The translations under genes were made by a program, and so were the position numbers. Below, one piece after another: positions 18,445 to 27,398 of a stretch of DNA of 38,982 nucleotides. This stretch comes from Bacteroidales bacterium (lineage in GTDB: Bacteria; Bacteroidota; Bacteroidia; Bacteroidales; UBA7960), in contig PWJC01000013.1 of the NCBI GenBank assembly GCA_003560165.1, positions 1-38,982 of the forward strand. The letters run 5' to 3'. The notes under the pieces were generated by a model that saw only the letters and a program-made list of their open reading frames with translations, made no database searches and was not told where the DNA came from. Position 1 is the first letter of the stretch. The number at the start of each line of letters is the position of its first letter.

Positions 18445-20292
18445 ATGGGAAAAAGACATGATGTACGTGAATTGGAGGATGTGGTGGTGAAGTTTGTGGG
18501 TGACTCCGGCGACGGGATGCAGCTCACAGGGACCTTGTTTTCTGAGGTCGCCGCCCTGTCGGGGAATGACCTGGCCACCTTCCCCGATTTTCCTGCCGAG
18601 ATCCGGGCACCGCACAATACCATTGCCGGTGTGAGTGGTTTCCAGGTGCATATGGGGCAGCGGAAGATCTACACATCCGGCGATATGTGCGATGTGCTCG
18701 TGGCCATGAACCCGGCTTCGCTCAAAGCCAACCTGAAGTGGGCAAAACCCGGATCGACACTGGTGATCGATTCATCTGCATTCGACGAAAAAACGATCGG
18801 AAAGGCCGGTTACGTGCAAAACCCCCTGGAAGATGGAAGCCTGGACGGCTATCTGGTGATCAAGGCCCCCATCACCAGCATGACTCATGAAGCCCTGTCG
18901 GGACTTGGCGTTGACAAGCGACTGGCCGAGCGTACCAAGAATATGTTTGTCCTTGGTTTGATGTTCAATCTTTTTGAACGCGACATAGCCAAACCTTTGG
19001 AGTTTATCAAGGAAAAATTCACAGATCGCCCCAAGGTGGTTCAGGCCAACCAGGCAGCTTTGCAAGCCGGTTACCATTTTGCCGAAAACACCGAGGCCAT
19101 CAAGGTCAGTTTCCGGGTAGGGCCGGCCCCCATGGAAAAGGGGCTGTACCGCAATATACATGGGAACATTGCTACTGCATGGGGGCTTCTTGCCGCCGCC
19201 GAACGCAGTGGACGCCCTCTTTTTCTGGGCTCTTATCCGATCACACCGGCTACCGAGATCCTTATGGAGCTTTCCAAGCACAAGTCGTTGGGTGCAAAGG
19301 TGTTTCAGGCCGAGGACGAGATTGCCGGCATCTGCTCGGCCATTGGCGCCAGTTTTGGCGGCTCAATGGCGGTGACCACTACCTCCGGGCCCGGGCTGTC
19401 GCTAAAAAGCGAGGCATTGGGTCTGGCCGTGATCACCGAATTGCCGCTGGTCATTGTCAACGTGCAAAGGGCTGGCCCCTCGACCGGGATGCCCACCAAA
19501 AGCGAACAGTCTGACCTGATGCAGGCCCTTTTCGGCCGCAATGGCGAAAGCCCGCTGATGATCATGGCTGCTTCCAGCTCGGCCAACTGTTTTTATTATG
19601 CCTACATGGCTTCCAAATACGCCATGGAGCATATGACCCCGGTCATCCTACTTACCGACGGTTACCTTGGCTTCGGATCGGAACTGTTCAGGATTCCGGA
19701 CGTCAATGACCTTCCGGCCATCAATCCGCCAATGGCCGACTCGAACGATAAAAACTTCAAGCCCTACCGCAGAGACGAAAAAACCCTGGTGCGCAAATGG
19801 GCCCCACCCGGGGTAGAAGGATTGCGTCACCGCATCGGAGGACTGGAAAAGACCAATATCGATGGAAATGTGTCAACCGATCCGCTGAACCATCAGCTGA
19901 TGACCAACATCAGGGAAGAAAAGGTGGCCAGGATTGCCGATTACATCCCCCTTCAGGAAATCCACGGCGAGGATTCGGGCGAGTTGCTGGTTGTCGGCTG
20001 GGGAGGCACCGAGGGTGCACTTCGTTCGACCGTTTCGGCCATGCAGGAAAAAGGGCACAGCATCAGCCACGCGCATTTCAACTACATCAAGCCCCTGCCT
20101 AAAAACACCAGGGAGATCTTGTCTGGCTTTAAAAAGATCGTGGTATGCGAGTTGAACAACGGTCAGTTTGTCAACTACCTCCGCATGTTGTATCCCGGAT
20201 TTACCTATCATCAGTTTAATAAGGTGCAGGGCCTGCCTTTCCATGTGCAGGAGCTCACCGAAACATTCACCAAACTCTTGGAGGAAAAATAA
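18445..20292 (+). CDS. korA: 2-oxoacid:ferredoxin oxidoreductase subunit alpha (gamma-alpha fusion, KorA type)
   Basis: N-terminal gamma domain 'VVKFVGDSGDGMQLTGTLFSEVAALSGNDLATFPDFPAEIRAP', then 'GSYPITPATEILMELSKH', 'QAEDEIAGICSAIGASFGG', 'TTTSGPGLSLKSEALGLAVITELPLVIVNVQRAGPSTGMPTK'. Confidence 0.95.
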   Translation: MGKRHDVRELEDVVVKFVGDSGDGMQLTGTLFSEVAALSGNDLATFPDFPAEIRAPHNTIAGVSGFQVHMGQRKIYTSGDMCDVLVAMNPASLKANLKWAKPGSTLVIDSSAFDEKTIGKAGYVQNPLEDGSLDGYLVIKAPITSMTHEALSGLGVDKRLAERTKNMFVLGLMFNLFERDIAKPLEFIKEKFTDRPKVVQANQAALQAGYHFAENTEAIKVSFRVGPAPMEKGLYRNIHGNIATAWGLLAAAERSGRPLFLGSYPITPATEILMELSKHKSLGAKVFQAEDEIAGICSAIGASFGGSMAVTTTSGPGLSLKSEALGLAVITELPLVIVNVQRAGPSTGMPTKSEQSDLMQALFGRNGESPLMIMAASSSANCFYYAYMASKYAMEHMTPVILLTDGYLGFGSELFRIPDVNDLPAINPPMADSNDKNFKPYRRDEKTLVRKWAPPGVEGLRHRIGGLEKTNIDGNVSTDPLNHQLMTNIREEKVARIADYIPLQEIHGEDSGELLVVGWGGTEGALRSTVSAMQEKGHSISHAHFNYIKPLPKNTREILSGFKKIVVCELNNGQFVNYLRMLYPGFTYHQFNKVQGLPFHVQELTETFTKLLEEK

Positions 20293-20294
20293 GC

Positions 20295-21329
20295 ATGATC
20301 GAATATAAGAGAGTAGCTAAGTCTCCCGTAGAGCTTACCAAGCAGGATTTTGTAAGCGACCAGATGGTCAAATGGTGTCCCGGCTGCGGTGCGCATGCCA
20401 TCCTGGCTGCCGTGGGCAATGTGTTTCCCCGGATCGGCTACCGCAAGGAAAACTTTGCCATGGTATCGGGCATCGGTTGTTCATCGCGCTTCCCCTACTA
20501 TGTAGACACCTTTGGCTTTCACGGCATCCATGGCCGGGCGGCGGCCATTGCCAGCGGGCTGAAAATTTCCAACCCGGGTCTGAGTGTGTGGATGGCCACT
20601 GGCGATGGCGATTCGATGGCCATCGGGGGCAACCATTTCATCCACATATTAAGGAGGAATATCGATGTGAACATCCTGTTGTTCAACAACCAGATATACG
20701 GACTGACCAAGGGACAGTTTTCGCCCACCACACCCATGGGTACGGTGACCAAAACTTCTCCCTACGGCACCATCGAACACCCGTTTACAGTGTCCGGCCT
20801 TGTGATGGGCTCGCAAGGTACCTTTTTTGCCAGGGTGCCTGACAACAACATCAAGCTGATGGCTGAAGTCATGTACGAAGCGGCCAAACACGATGGGACC
20901 TCGGTGATCGAGATCCTGCAAAACTGTGTCATTTTCGCCGACAAGATCCATGAACACATCACTGCCCGCGATTTTCGCGAAGACAGGCAGCTTTTTCTGA
21001 AACACGGGGAACCCATGATATTCGGCAAAAACCGGGACAGGGGAATCATAATCAATGGCACCCGGCTCGAGGTAGTGGAGATCGGGGCAAACGGGATCAA
21101 CGAAAAAGACCTGCTGGTTCACGACCAGTATTCGAAGGATCCCGGCATCCATCGGATGCTGGGGTGGATGAAAGCCCCTGATTTTCCGGTGGCCGTGGGC
21201 GTGATCCGATCGGCTCCCTTCGATACCTACGACGATTTGACCGAGCAGCAGATCGAAACCGCCAAAAAGACCTCCAGGATCAAGACGGTGAACGATCTGC
21301 TCAGAAGCGGGGATACCTGGGAAATATAG
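20295..21329 (+). CDS. korB: 2-oxoacid:ferredoxin oxidoreductase subunit beta (KorB type)
   Basis: 'WCPGCGAHAILAAV', 'GIGCSSRFPYYVDTFGFHGIHGRAAAIASGLK', TPP motif 'ATGDGDSMAIGGNHFIHILRRNIDVNILLFNNQIYGLTKGQ'. Confidence 0.95.
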   Translation: MIEYKRVAKSPVELTKQDFVSDQMVKWCPGCGAHAILAAVGNVFPRIGYRKENFAMVSGIGCSSRFPYYVDTFGFHGIHGRAAAIASGLKISNPGLSVWMATGDGDSMAIGGNHFIHILRRNIDVNILLFNNQIYGLTKGQFSPTTPMGTVTKTSPYGTIEHPFTVSGLVMGSQGTFFARVPDNNIKLMAEVMYEAAKHDGTSVIEILQNCVIFADKIHEHITARDFREDRQLFLKHGEPMIFGKNRDRGIIINGTRLEVVEIGANGINEKDLLVHDQYSKDPGIHRMLGWMKAPDFPVAVGVIRSAPFDTYDDLTEQQIETAKKTSRIKTVNDLLRSGDTWEI

Positions 21330-21354
21330 GATTGCCCCTGACCAATGACCAGGC

Positions 21355-22683
21355 ATGTCCTACAGGAACCAGCAATGTTTTTCCCTGCCTCCCTCTAACA
21401 GGGCGTTTTACCTGAAGACCCTCCATTGGGCTTCCCGGCATTTCGACACCTGTGTTTTTTTGAATTCCAACAACTACCAGCTCGACAGCTATGCTGCCAC
21501 GCCCTTGGCTTTTGGCCTGGGCGCGGCAGCATCGTGGGCCAGCGACGGCCGGTCGGGCTTTGAAGGCTTCAAAGGCTTTGCCGACAGCCACGACGACTGG
21601 ATGTTTGGTTTTTTGTCCTATGAGCTGAAAAACCAACTGGAAAACCTGCAGTCGAAAAATCCGGATCGCCTGGGTTTTCCTGCGGCACACTTCTTCAGGC
21701 CGGTTATCCTGATTTTGCCAGGCAAGGGCGAGATGCTGATCGGATGCCTGCCAGGTCATGGCCGGCTGTCCGACCCATCCGTCGTATATTATGACATCAT
21801 GGCTAGCGAGCCGCCTCCATCAACCCGGGGCATATCTTCGGTCATCCGCCGGCGCATCGACCGTGAAAACTACCTGAGGCAGGTGGGGGCAATCAAAGAA
21901 CATATTCAGGCAGGGGATATTTATGAAATGAACTACTGCATGGAATTCTTTGCGGAGAACGTACATGCCGACCCCCTGGAGGTATATGATGCCCTGAACC
22001 TGGCCTCTCCGACCCCGTTTTCCTGTTTTTATATGCTGGACAACAAATTTTTAATGTGTGCCAGCCCTGAAAGATTTTTACGGAAGAAGGGCCAAAAGCT
22101 GATATCGCAGCCGATGAAGGGCACCATGGGCAGGGGAGGCACAAAAGCCGAAGACCTCATGCTGAAACAGGCCTTGCACAACGACCCCAAAGAGCGCAGC
22201 GAAAATGTGATGATCGTCGACCTGGTAAGGAATGATCTGTCGCGGACGGCGTTGAAAAACAGCGTTTGTGTCGAGGAGCTTTTCGGGATCTATTCTTTCA
22301 GGCAGGTGCATCAAATGATCTCGACAATCACCTCCCGTTTGCGTCCCGGCCTCCACTACCTCGACGCCGTCAGGCATGCTTTTCCGATGGGTTCGATGAC
22401 CGGGGCCCCCAAGATCAGGGCCATGCAACTGATCGACCAGTACGAGGACCACTGCCGCGGACTGTTCTCCGGTGCAGTGGGCTATATCAGCCCCGAAAAG
22501 GATTTTGACTTCAACGTGGTGATCAGGAGCATACTGTACAATCGAAAAAATATGTATCTTGCCTATCTTGCCGGCAGTGCCATTACATCGGGTTCCGTGC
22601 CCGACAAAGAGTATGAGGAATGCCTGCTGAAAGCCGCCTCCATGGGAAAGGCGATCGGAAACCCGGGGCTGCTGTTGCCCTGA
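21355..22683 (+). CDS. Chorismate-binding enzyme; aminodeoxychorismate/anthranilate synthase component I-like
   Basis: 'AGDIYEMNYCMEFFAE', 'SPTPFSCFYML', 'CASPERFLRK', 'QPMKGTMGRG', 'NVMIVDLVRNDLSR', 'AFPMGSMTGAPKIRAMQLIDQYE'. Confidence 0.9.
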   Translation: MSYRNQQCFSLPPSNRAFYLKTLHWASRHFDTCVFLNSNNYQLDSYAATPLAFGLGAAASWASDGRSGFEGFKGFADSHDDWMFGFLSYELKNQLENLQSKNPDRLGFPAAHFFRPVILILPGKGEMLIGCLPGHGRLSDPSVVYYDIMASEPPPSTRGISSVIRRRIDRENYLRQVGAIKEHIQAGDIYEMNYCMEFFAENVHADPLEVYDALNLASPTPFSCFYMLDNKFLMCASPERFLRKKGQKLISQPMKGTMGRGGTKAEDLMLKQALHNDPKERSENVMIVDLVRNDLSRTALKNSVCVEELFGIYSFRQVHQMISTITSRLRPGLHYLDAVRHAFPMGSMTGAPKIRAMQLIDQYEDHCRGLFSGAVGYISPEKDFDFNVVIRSILYNRKNMYLAYLAGSAITSGSVPDKEYEECLLKAASMGKAIGNPGLLLP

Positions 22684-22728
22684 GCTCCCGGAGGCATACT
22701 GGCCGTAATTTTGTGAATGGATTAACCT

Positions 22729-23277
22729 ATGAAGTGTAACTGTTTAGTGTGTTTGTTGATCGCAGTCATTCTTTTGGCCCCTGCCCCGGCCAGGGCAGAG
22801 GAGAAAGATGTAAGCGATATGGAACATCGTGAACGGATTTTTGTGGGAGGGATGATCGGCCTGCAACTGGGCACCCTCACCGCCGTGAGCATCAACCTGC
22901 ATGGGGGGTACCGTCTGACCAATCGCTTGTCGGCCGGCATCGGAGGTATGTACCAGTATGCCAACGACAGGTGGTTCGGAGAGTCATACAGTTCGCACGT
23001 ATACGGAGGCAGTGTTTTTGCCCGTTTCGGGCTTGCCGGCGATTTGTTTCTCCATGCCGAATACGAGCGGCTGCAGGTAGAGTCAAGATTGTCATTGCAG
23101 CCCCCCGATGAGAGGCCCAGGATCACCGAGCAGAACTACCTTCTGGGTGCGGGTTATGGACTGCGGCTGTCGGAAAGTGCTGTTATCAATCTGATGCTGC
23201 TGTACAATTTCAATGACGACAGCCAGGTGCATTTTTCCAATCCCTTCATGAGGGTCGGCATCGACATCTATTTTTAA
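22729..23277 (+). CDS. Hypothetical exported protein, probable small outer-membrane beta-barrel
   Basis: N-terminal signal peptide ('MKCNCLVCLLIAVILLAPAPARAEE'), alternating strand pattern, terminal aromatic 'VGIDIYF'. Confidence 0.65.
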   Translation: MKCNCLVCLLIAVILLAPAPARAEEKDVSDMEHRERIFVGGMIGLQLGTLTAVSINLHGGYRLTNRLSAGIGGMYQYANDRWFGESYSSHVYGGSVFARFGLAGDLFLHAEYERLQVESRLSLQPPDERPRITEQNYLLGAGYGLRLSESAVINLMLLYNFNDDSQVHFSNPFMRVGIDIYF

Positions 23278-23470
23278 ACAGCCTTTTGCCGGGCAGTCTG
23301 CAGGATTTTGCACGCCCGGGCCTGGTCCGGCTGGCCGGCAGTCTGAAAAAAAACGCCCCCACTTTTTACAATCAGTCGACGCAGTTAAACAATTCCTGTT
23401 TGACGGTGGTTTATGAAAGTATAGCCGGAAAACGGCATTCATTCTATTCATACATAAAATCAATCGCAAC

Positions 23471-25141
23471 ATGAAGACAGACCTGGACATTGCCAAGGCC
23501 GCAAAAATACGTCCGATTACCCAGGTAGCCGCCAAACTTGGTGTTGAAGAGGACGACCTCTACCTGTTTGGCAAACACATCGCCAAGCTGCCGCTGAGGC
23601 TGATCGACCCCAGCCAGTCTCGCAAAAAAAAGCTCGTACTGGTAACGGCCATTACCCCCACACCTGCCGGCGAAGGGAAAACCACGACCTCCATCGGACT
23701 TTCGGAAGGACTGAACCGAATAGGTGTAAAATCCACCGTAGTGATCCGTGAGCCATCGTTAGGTCCGGTGTTTGGGATAAAGGGCGGGGCGGCCGGAGGA
23801 GGCCATGCCCAGGTGATCCCCATGGAAGACATCAACCTGCATTTTACCGGCGATATGGCCGCGGTCGAAAAAGCCCACAATTTGCTGTCGGCCCTCGTGG
23901 ACAATCACCTGCAAAGTAAAAGCAACACATTGAACCTTGACCCGCGCAAGATAGTCTGGAAACGGGTTACCGACATGAACGAGAGGGTGCTGAGAAATAT
24001 CATCGTGGGCCTTGGGGGGCCCAAGCAGGGAGTTCCCCGCGAAACCGGGTTCGACATCACGGCAGCCTCAGAGGTCATGGCGGCCCTTTGCCTTGCCAGC
24101 GACCTGGAAGACCTGAAAGAAAAGTTCGGCAACATCCTGGTTGGCTTTACCTACGACGATCAGCCCGTGTATGCCAGGGACTTCAAGGCCCAGGGTGCCA
24201 TGGCCGCCCTGATGAAATACGCCATCATGCCCAACCTGGTGCAGACCCTTGAAGGAAATCCCGCCATTGTTCACGGAGGACCCTTCGCAAACATTGCGCA
24301 GGGAACCAATACCTTGATTGCCACCAGGATGGGGCTATCCCTCTCGGACTATGTGGTGACCGAGGCTGGCTTTGCATCGGAACTGGGGGCCGAAAAATTC
24401 CTCAACATCAAATGCCAGTACGGGGGGCTTTCGCCCAATGCCTCGGTGATCGTCGCCACCATCAGGGCCTTGAAGTACCATGGAGGAGCCAAACTGTCGG
24501 CACTGAAAGATCCCGACGCTGAGGCCGTTGGAAGGGGCCTTGAAACCCTGGACAAACATATCGAGAACATCCGACATTTCAAGCTGAGCCCGGTTGTGGC
24601 CATCAATAAATTCCATACTGACACCGATCAGGAGGTTGACCTCGTGAAAAAGCACTGTGAGAATCAGGGAGTAAAAGTGGCCATTTACGAAGGCTGGGAA
24701 AAAGGCTGGGAAGGTGCCATCGAACTGGCCAGGCTCGTGAAGGAAGCTGCCGAAAGCTGCACCACCTGCTTTGAACCCCTCTACGACTTTAACTGGGACA
24801 TTGAGAAAAAGCTGCACACCATAGCCACCAAACTTTATGGCGCCGACCATGTAGAGTATACCGTGAAGGCGAAAGCCCAGATCAGGCAATTTGAAAAGCT
24901 TGGCCTCGACAAATTGCCCGTATGTGTGGCCAAGACCCAGAAGTCACTGTCCGACGACCAGTTCAAGCTTGGCCGGCCGAATGATTTCACCGTAAAGATC
25001 AGGGAGTTCGAGGTGGCCGCAGGGGCTGGCTTCCTGATACCCATTGCGGGCACCATCATGCGCATGCCCGGCCTGCCCGGCATGCCCTCGGCCGAAAAGA
25101 TCGACATCGACAAGGAGGGGAACATCACAGGATTGTTTTGA
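23471..25141 (+). CDS. fhs: Formate--tetrahydrofolate ligase
   Basis: 'KLVLVTAITPTPAGEGKTTTSIGLSEGLNRIG', 'REPSLGPVFGIKGGAAGGGHAQVIPMEDINLHFTGD', 'LPGMPSAEKIDID'. Confidence 0.97.
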   Translation: MKTDLDIAKAAKIRPITQVAAKLGVEEDDLYLFGKHIAKLPLRLIDPSQSRKKKLVLVTAITPTPAGEGKTTTSIGLSEGLNRIGVKSTVVIREPSLGPVFGIKGGAAGGGHAQVIPMEDINLHFTGDMAAVEKAHNLLSALVDNHLQSKSNTLNLDPRKIVWKRVTDMNERVLRNIIVGLGGPKQGVPRETGFDITAASEVMAALCLASDLEDLKEKFGNILVGFTYDDQPVYARDFKAQGAMAALMKYAIMPNLVQTLEGNPAIVHGGPFANIAQGTNTLIATRMGLSLSDYVVTEAGFASELGAEKFLNIKCQYGGLSPNASVIVATIRALKYHGGAKLSALKDPDAEAVGRGLETLDKHIENIRHFKLSPVVAINKFHTDTDQEVDLVKKHCENQGVKVAIYEGWEKGWEGAIELARLVKEAAESCTTCFEPLYDFNWDIEKKLHTIATKLYGADHVEYTVKAKAQIRQFEKLGLDKLPVCVAKTQKSLSDDQFKLGRPNDFTVKIREFEVAAGAGFLIPIAGTIMRMPGLPGMPSAEKIDIDKEGNITGLF

Positions 25142-25164
25142 TCAGCCTGGCCTGGAGCGTCTTC

Positions 25165-26103
25165 TTAGTGGACATCCAGGCCATGCCTCATATAGATCAG
25201 GTGTTCTAGGGTCTTGAGTATCTCTTCCATGTATTCGCCAACAGCCCTGGTGCTTCCGGGCAGGGTATATACCAGGGTTTCACCGATGATCCCGGCCACC
25301 CCCCTGCTGAGAAGGGCATTTGGTTTTTCTTTCCCGTATTTGATCCGGATCATTTCCATAATACCCGGAATTTCCTTGTCGAGCATGGGGCGGATAGTCT
25401 CCACCGTAATGTCGCGGGGGCCGATCCCCGTACCTCCTGTGGTAATGATCACATCGGCCTCGTCGTAGGTGGTTTTTTCGATCAGTACGCTGAGGCTGGA
25501 TGTGTCATCGGGGATTACTGTATGCCTGATATCGATCTTTCTTGGCTGACTGCCGAAATGCCGTTCGAGCAGCTCGACGATGCGCGGACCGCTCCGGTCG
25601 GCATAATCACCCCGGCTTGCCCTGTCGCTGAGGGTTACCACCTGAATGCGGAACACCCTGGGCACATACCTGAGTACGTCGCCCGGCCGCAATGAACCCT
25701 GACGTATTACCCGGGCAAAGATCCCTTCTTTGGGCATGACGCAGTTGCCCACCTCACGAAAAATGGCACAGGCTGAACCGTGGCAGGATTTTCCGATCTG
25801 GGTTACCTCGAGCTCCACATGTTCTCCTGTAAAGCGATCGAGGGGTGAGGTTTTCGACAGTTCTATTCCGTGGGTGGTCAGGTTTTCGGCAAATTCGCCA
25901 TAGGCGATGGATCGCCCGGCTTCGCGCGAAAACCTGTCTACGCTTTCTTTTCCGAGGAGGCTTACCTGCCTGTGCCAGGGCCCGGCATGTGCGTCTTCCA
26001 TGACACCAAGATGGTTCAGGGTGATTTCTTCTGCGGGAAGTTTTAACGTGCCTTTTTCCCTGGAGCGATTCACCGACAAGATCTTCAAAACATCGTTTTG
26101 CAT
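25165..26103 (-). CDS. MOSC domain + MogA/MoaB (molybdopterin adenylyltransferase) fusion
   Basis: N-terminal MOSC-like 'EDAHAGPWHRQVSLLGKESVDRF... FAENLTTHGI... GKSCHGSACAIF'; C-terminal MogA/MoaB 'VTLSDRASRGDYADRSGPRIVELL', 'IITTGGTGIGPRDITVETI', 'ALLSRGVAGIIGETLVYTLPGSTRAVGEYMEEI'. Confidence 0.9.
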   Translation of the reverse strand: MQNDVLKILSVNRSREKGTLKLPAEEITLNHLGVMEDAHAGPWHRQVSLLGKESVDRFSREAGRSIAYGEFAENLTTHGIELSKTSPLDRFTGEHVELEVTQIGKSCHGSACAIFREVGNCVMPKEGIFARVIRQGSLRPGDVLRYVPRVFRIQVVTLSDRASRGDYADRSGPRIVELLERHFGSQPRKIDIRHTVIPDDTSSLSVLIEKTTYDEADVIITTGGTGIGPRDITVETIRPMLDKEIPGIMEMIRIKYGKEKPNALLSRGVAGIIGETLVYTLPGSTRAVGEYMEEILKTLEHLIYMRHGLDVH

Positions 26104-26105
26104 GC

Positions 26106-26564
26106 CTATTCCTTTGTTTTTGAAACCAAACTGAGCTGTCCGATCAGCATTTGCTTATCGACGGCCTTGCACATATCGTAGATGGTCAGCAGGCATACAG
26201 AGGCTGCCGTCAGGGCTTCCATCTCTACCCCGGTACGTCCGTTGCAAATTACAGTGGCCCTTACCTTTACCCCCGATTGAGCGGGGTCTTGCAAAAGCCT
26301 TGTCTCTATTGCCACCTTGCTGATCTGCAGCGGATGGCACAGGGGAATGAGTTCGGACGTGCGCTTGGCTGCCTGTATGCCGGCTATCTCGGCTACTGTG
26401 AGCACATCGCCTTTTTTGATCTGGTTATCGGCTATCAGCGCGGCGGTGGGGTCTTGCATGGCGATAAAGCCCTCTGCCACAGCAGTCCGTTTCTGAACAG
26501 CCTTCCCGCCCACGTCGACCATCCTGGCTTTGCCTTCCTGGTCGGTATGTGATAATGAATTCAT
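26106..26564 (-). CDS. moaC: Cyclic pyranopterin monophosphate synthase
   Basis: 'MVDVGGKAVQKRTAVAEG', 'VAEIAGIQAAKRTSELIPLCHPLQISKVAI', 'GRTGVEMEALTAASVCLLTIYDMCKAVDK'. Confidence 0.95.
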   Translation of the reverse strand: MNSLSHTDQEGKARMVDVGGKAVQKRTAVAEGFIAMQDPTAALIADNQIKKGDVLTVAEIAGIQAAKRTSELIPLCHPLQISKVAIETRLLQDPAQSGVKVRATVICNGRTGVEMEALTAASVCLLTIYDMCKAVDKQMLIGQLSLVSKTKE

Positions 26565-26597
26565 TTGTTGTTGGTTTAAGATCCGTCAGCAGGCGGG

Positions 26598-27398
26598 CTA
26601 TCCGCCGATATTGTGGAAGCAGTTCAACCGGTTTACCGTCCCTTTTTCAGGTTTGGTGTCCAGGGCCATTTCCATGGCTCTATGTATGCCCAGCTGCCTG
26701 ATATCGTAGCTCAGGTCGCTGAACAAACATGGTTTCATCTTTCCGTCGCTGGTAAGCCGCAAACGGTTGCAATGCTTACAGTCGCCCCCACTGCCGCCCT
26801 CCACGATGCCAAAATGCCCTGCCTGCAGGTCCATTTGCTGGATGAAGCGCAATTGCAGTCCGTTCCGCATACAGTAATCAGCAACCCCCCTGGCATCCTC
26901 TCCGTGCGGGCCGGGGCCCACCACGCAGTTGACCTTGACAGGAAGCAGCCCGGCCTCTCTGGCAGCCTCTATCCCCTTGAACACTTTTTGAATATCGCCA
27001 CCACGGGTGATCTCCCTGAACTTTACGGCATCTGTGGTGTCGAGGCTGATGTTTACCCGCCGGAGCCCGGCCCTGGCCAGGGGAAGGGCAAAATCCGGCA
27101 GCAGTATCCCGTTGGTGGTCATGGCCAGGTCGCTGAGCCCGGGGACCGCCGATATCATGCTCACCAGCTCAACGATGTCCCTTCTTACCAGGGGTTCCCC
27201 TCCGGTAAGGCGTATCTTGTCTACCCCAAGGGCCGCGGCCACTGCCACCACTTGCTGTATCTCTTCGAAGCGCAGGATGTCCTGGTGTCGCAACATGCAG
27301 GGGTTGTCTGCGGGCATGCAATAGTGGCAGCGGAGATTGCAGCGGTCGGTAACCGATATGCGCAGGTAATTGATCTTTCTGTTAAAGCGGTCTAACAT
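26598..27398 (-). CDS. moaA: GTP 3',8-cyclase MoaA, compact variant (266 aa)
   Basis: 'LRISVTDRCNLRCHYCMP', 'IRLTGGEPLVRRDIVELV', 'MTTNGILL', 'RVNISLDT', second cluster 'CKHCNRLRLTSDGKMKPCLF', terminal 'IGG'. Shorter than typical MoaA (about 320-330 aa). Confidence 0.88.
   Translation of the reverse strand: MLDRFNRKINYLRISVTDRCNLRCHYCMPADNPCMLRHQDILRFEEIQQVVAVAAALGVDKIRLTGGEPLVRRDIVELVSMISAVPGLSDLAMTTNGILLPDFALPLARAGLRRVNISLDTTDAVKFREITRGGDIQKVFKGIEAAREAGLLPVKVNCVVGPGPHGEDARGVADYCMRNGLQLRFIQQMDLQAGHFGIVEGGSGGDCKHCNRLRLTSDGKMKPCLFSDLSYDIRQLGIHRAMEMALDTKPEKGTVNRLNCFHNIGG

Noticed and set aside
26613-27395. 260-aa plus-strand ORF antisense to moaA
   Set aside because: Mirrors moaA almost exactly; moaA has strong radical-SAM motifs, the antisense has none.
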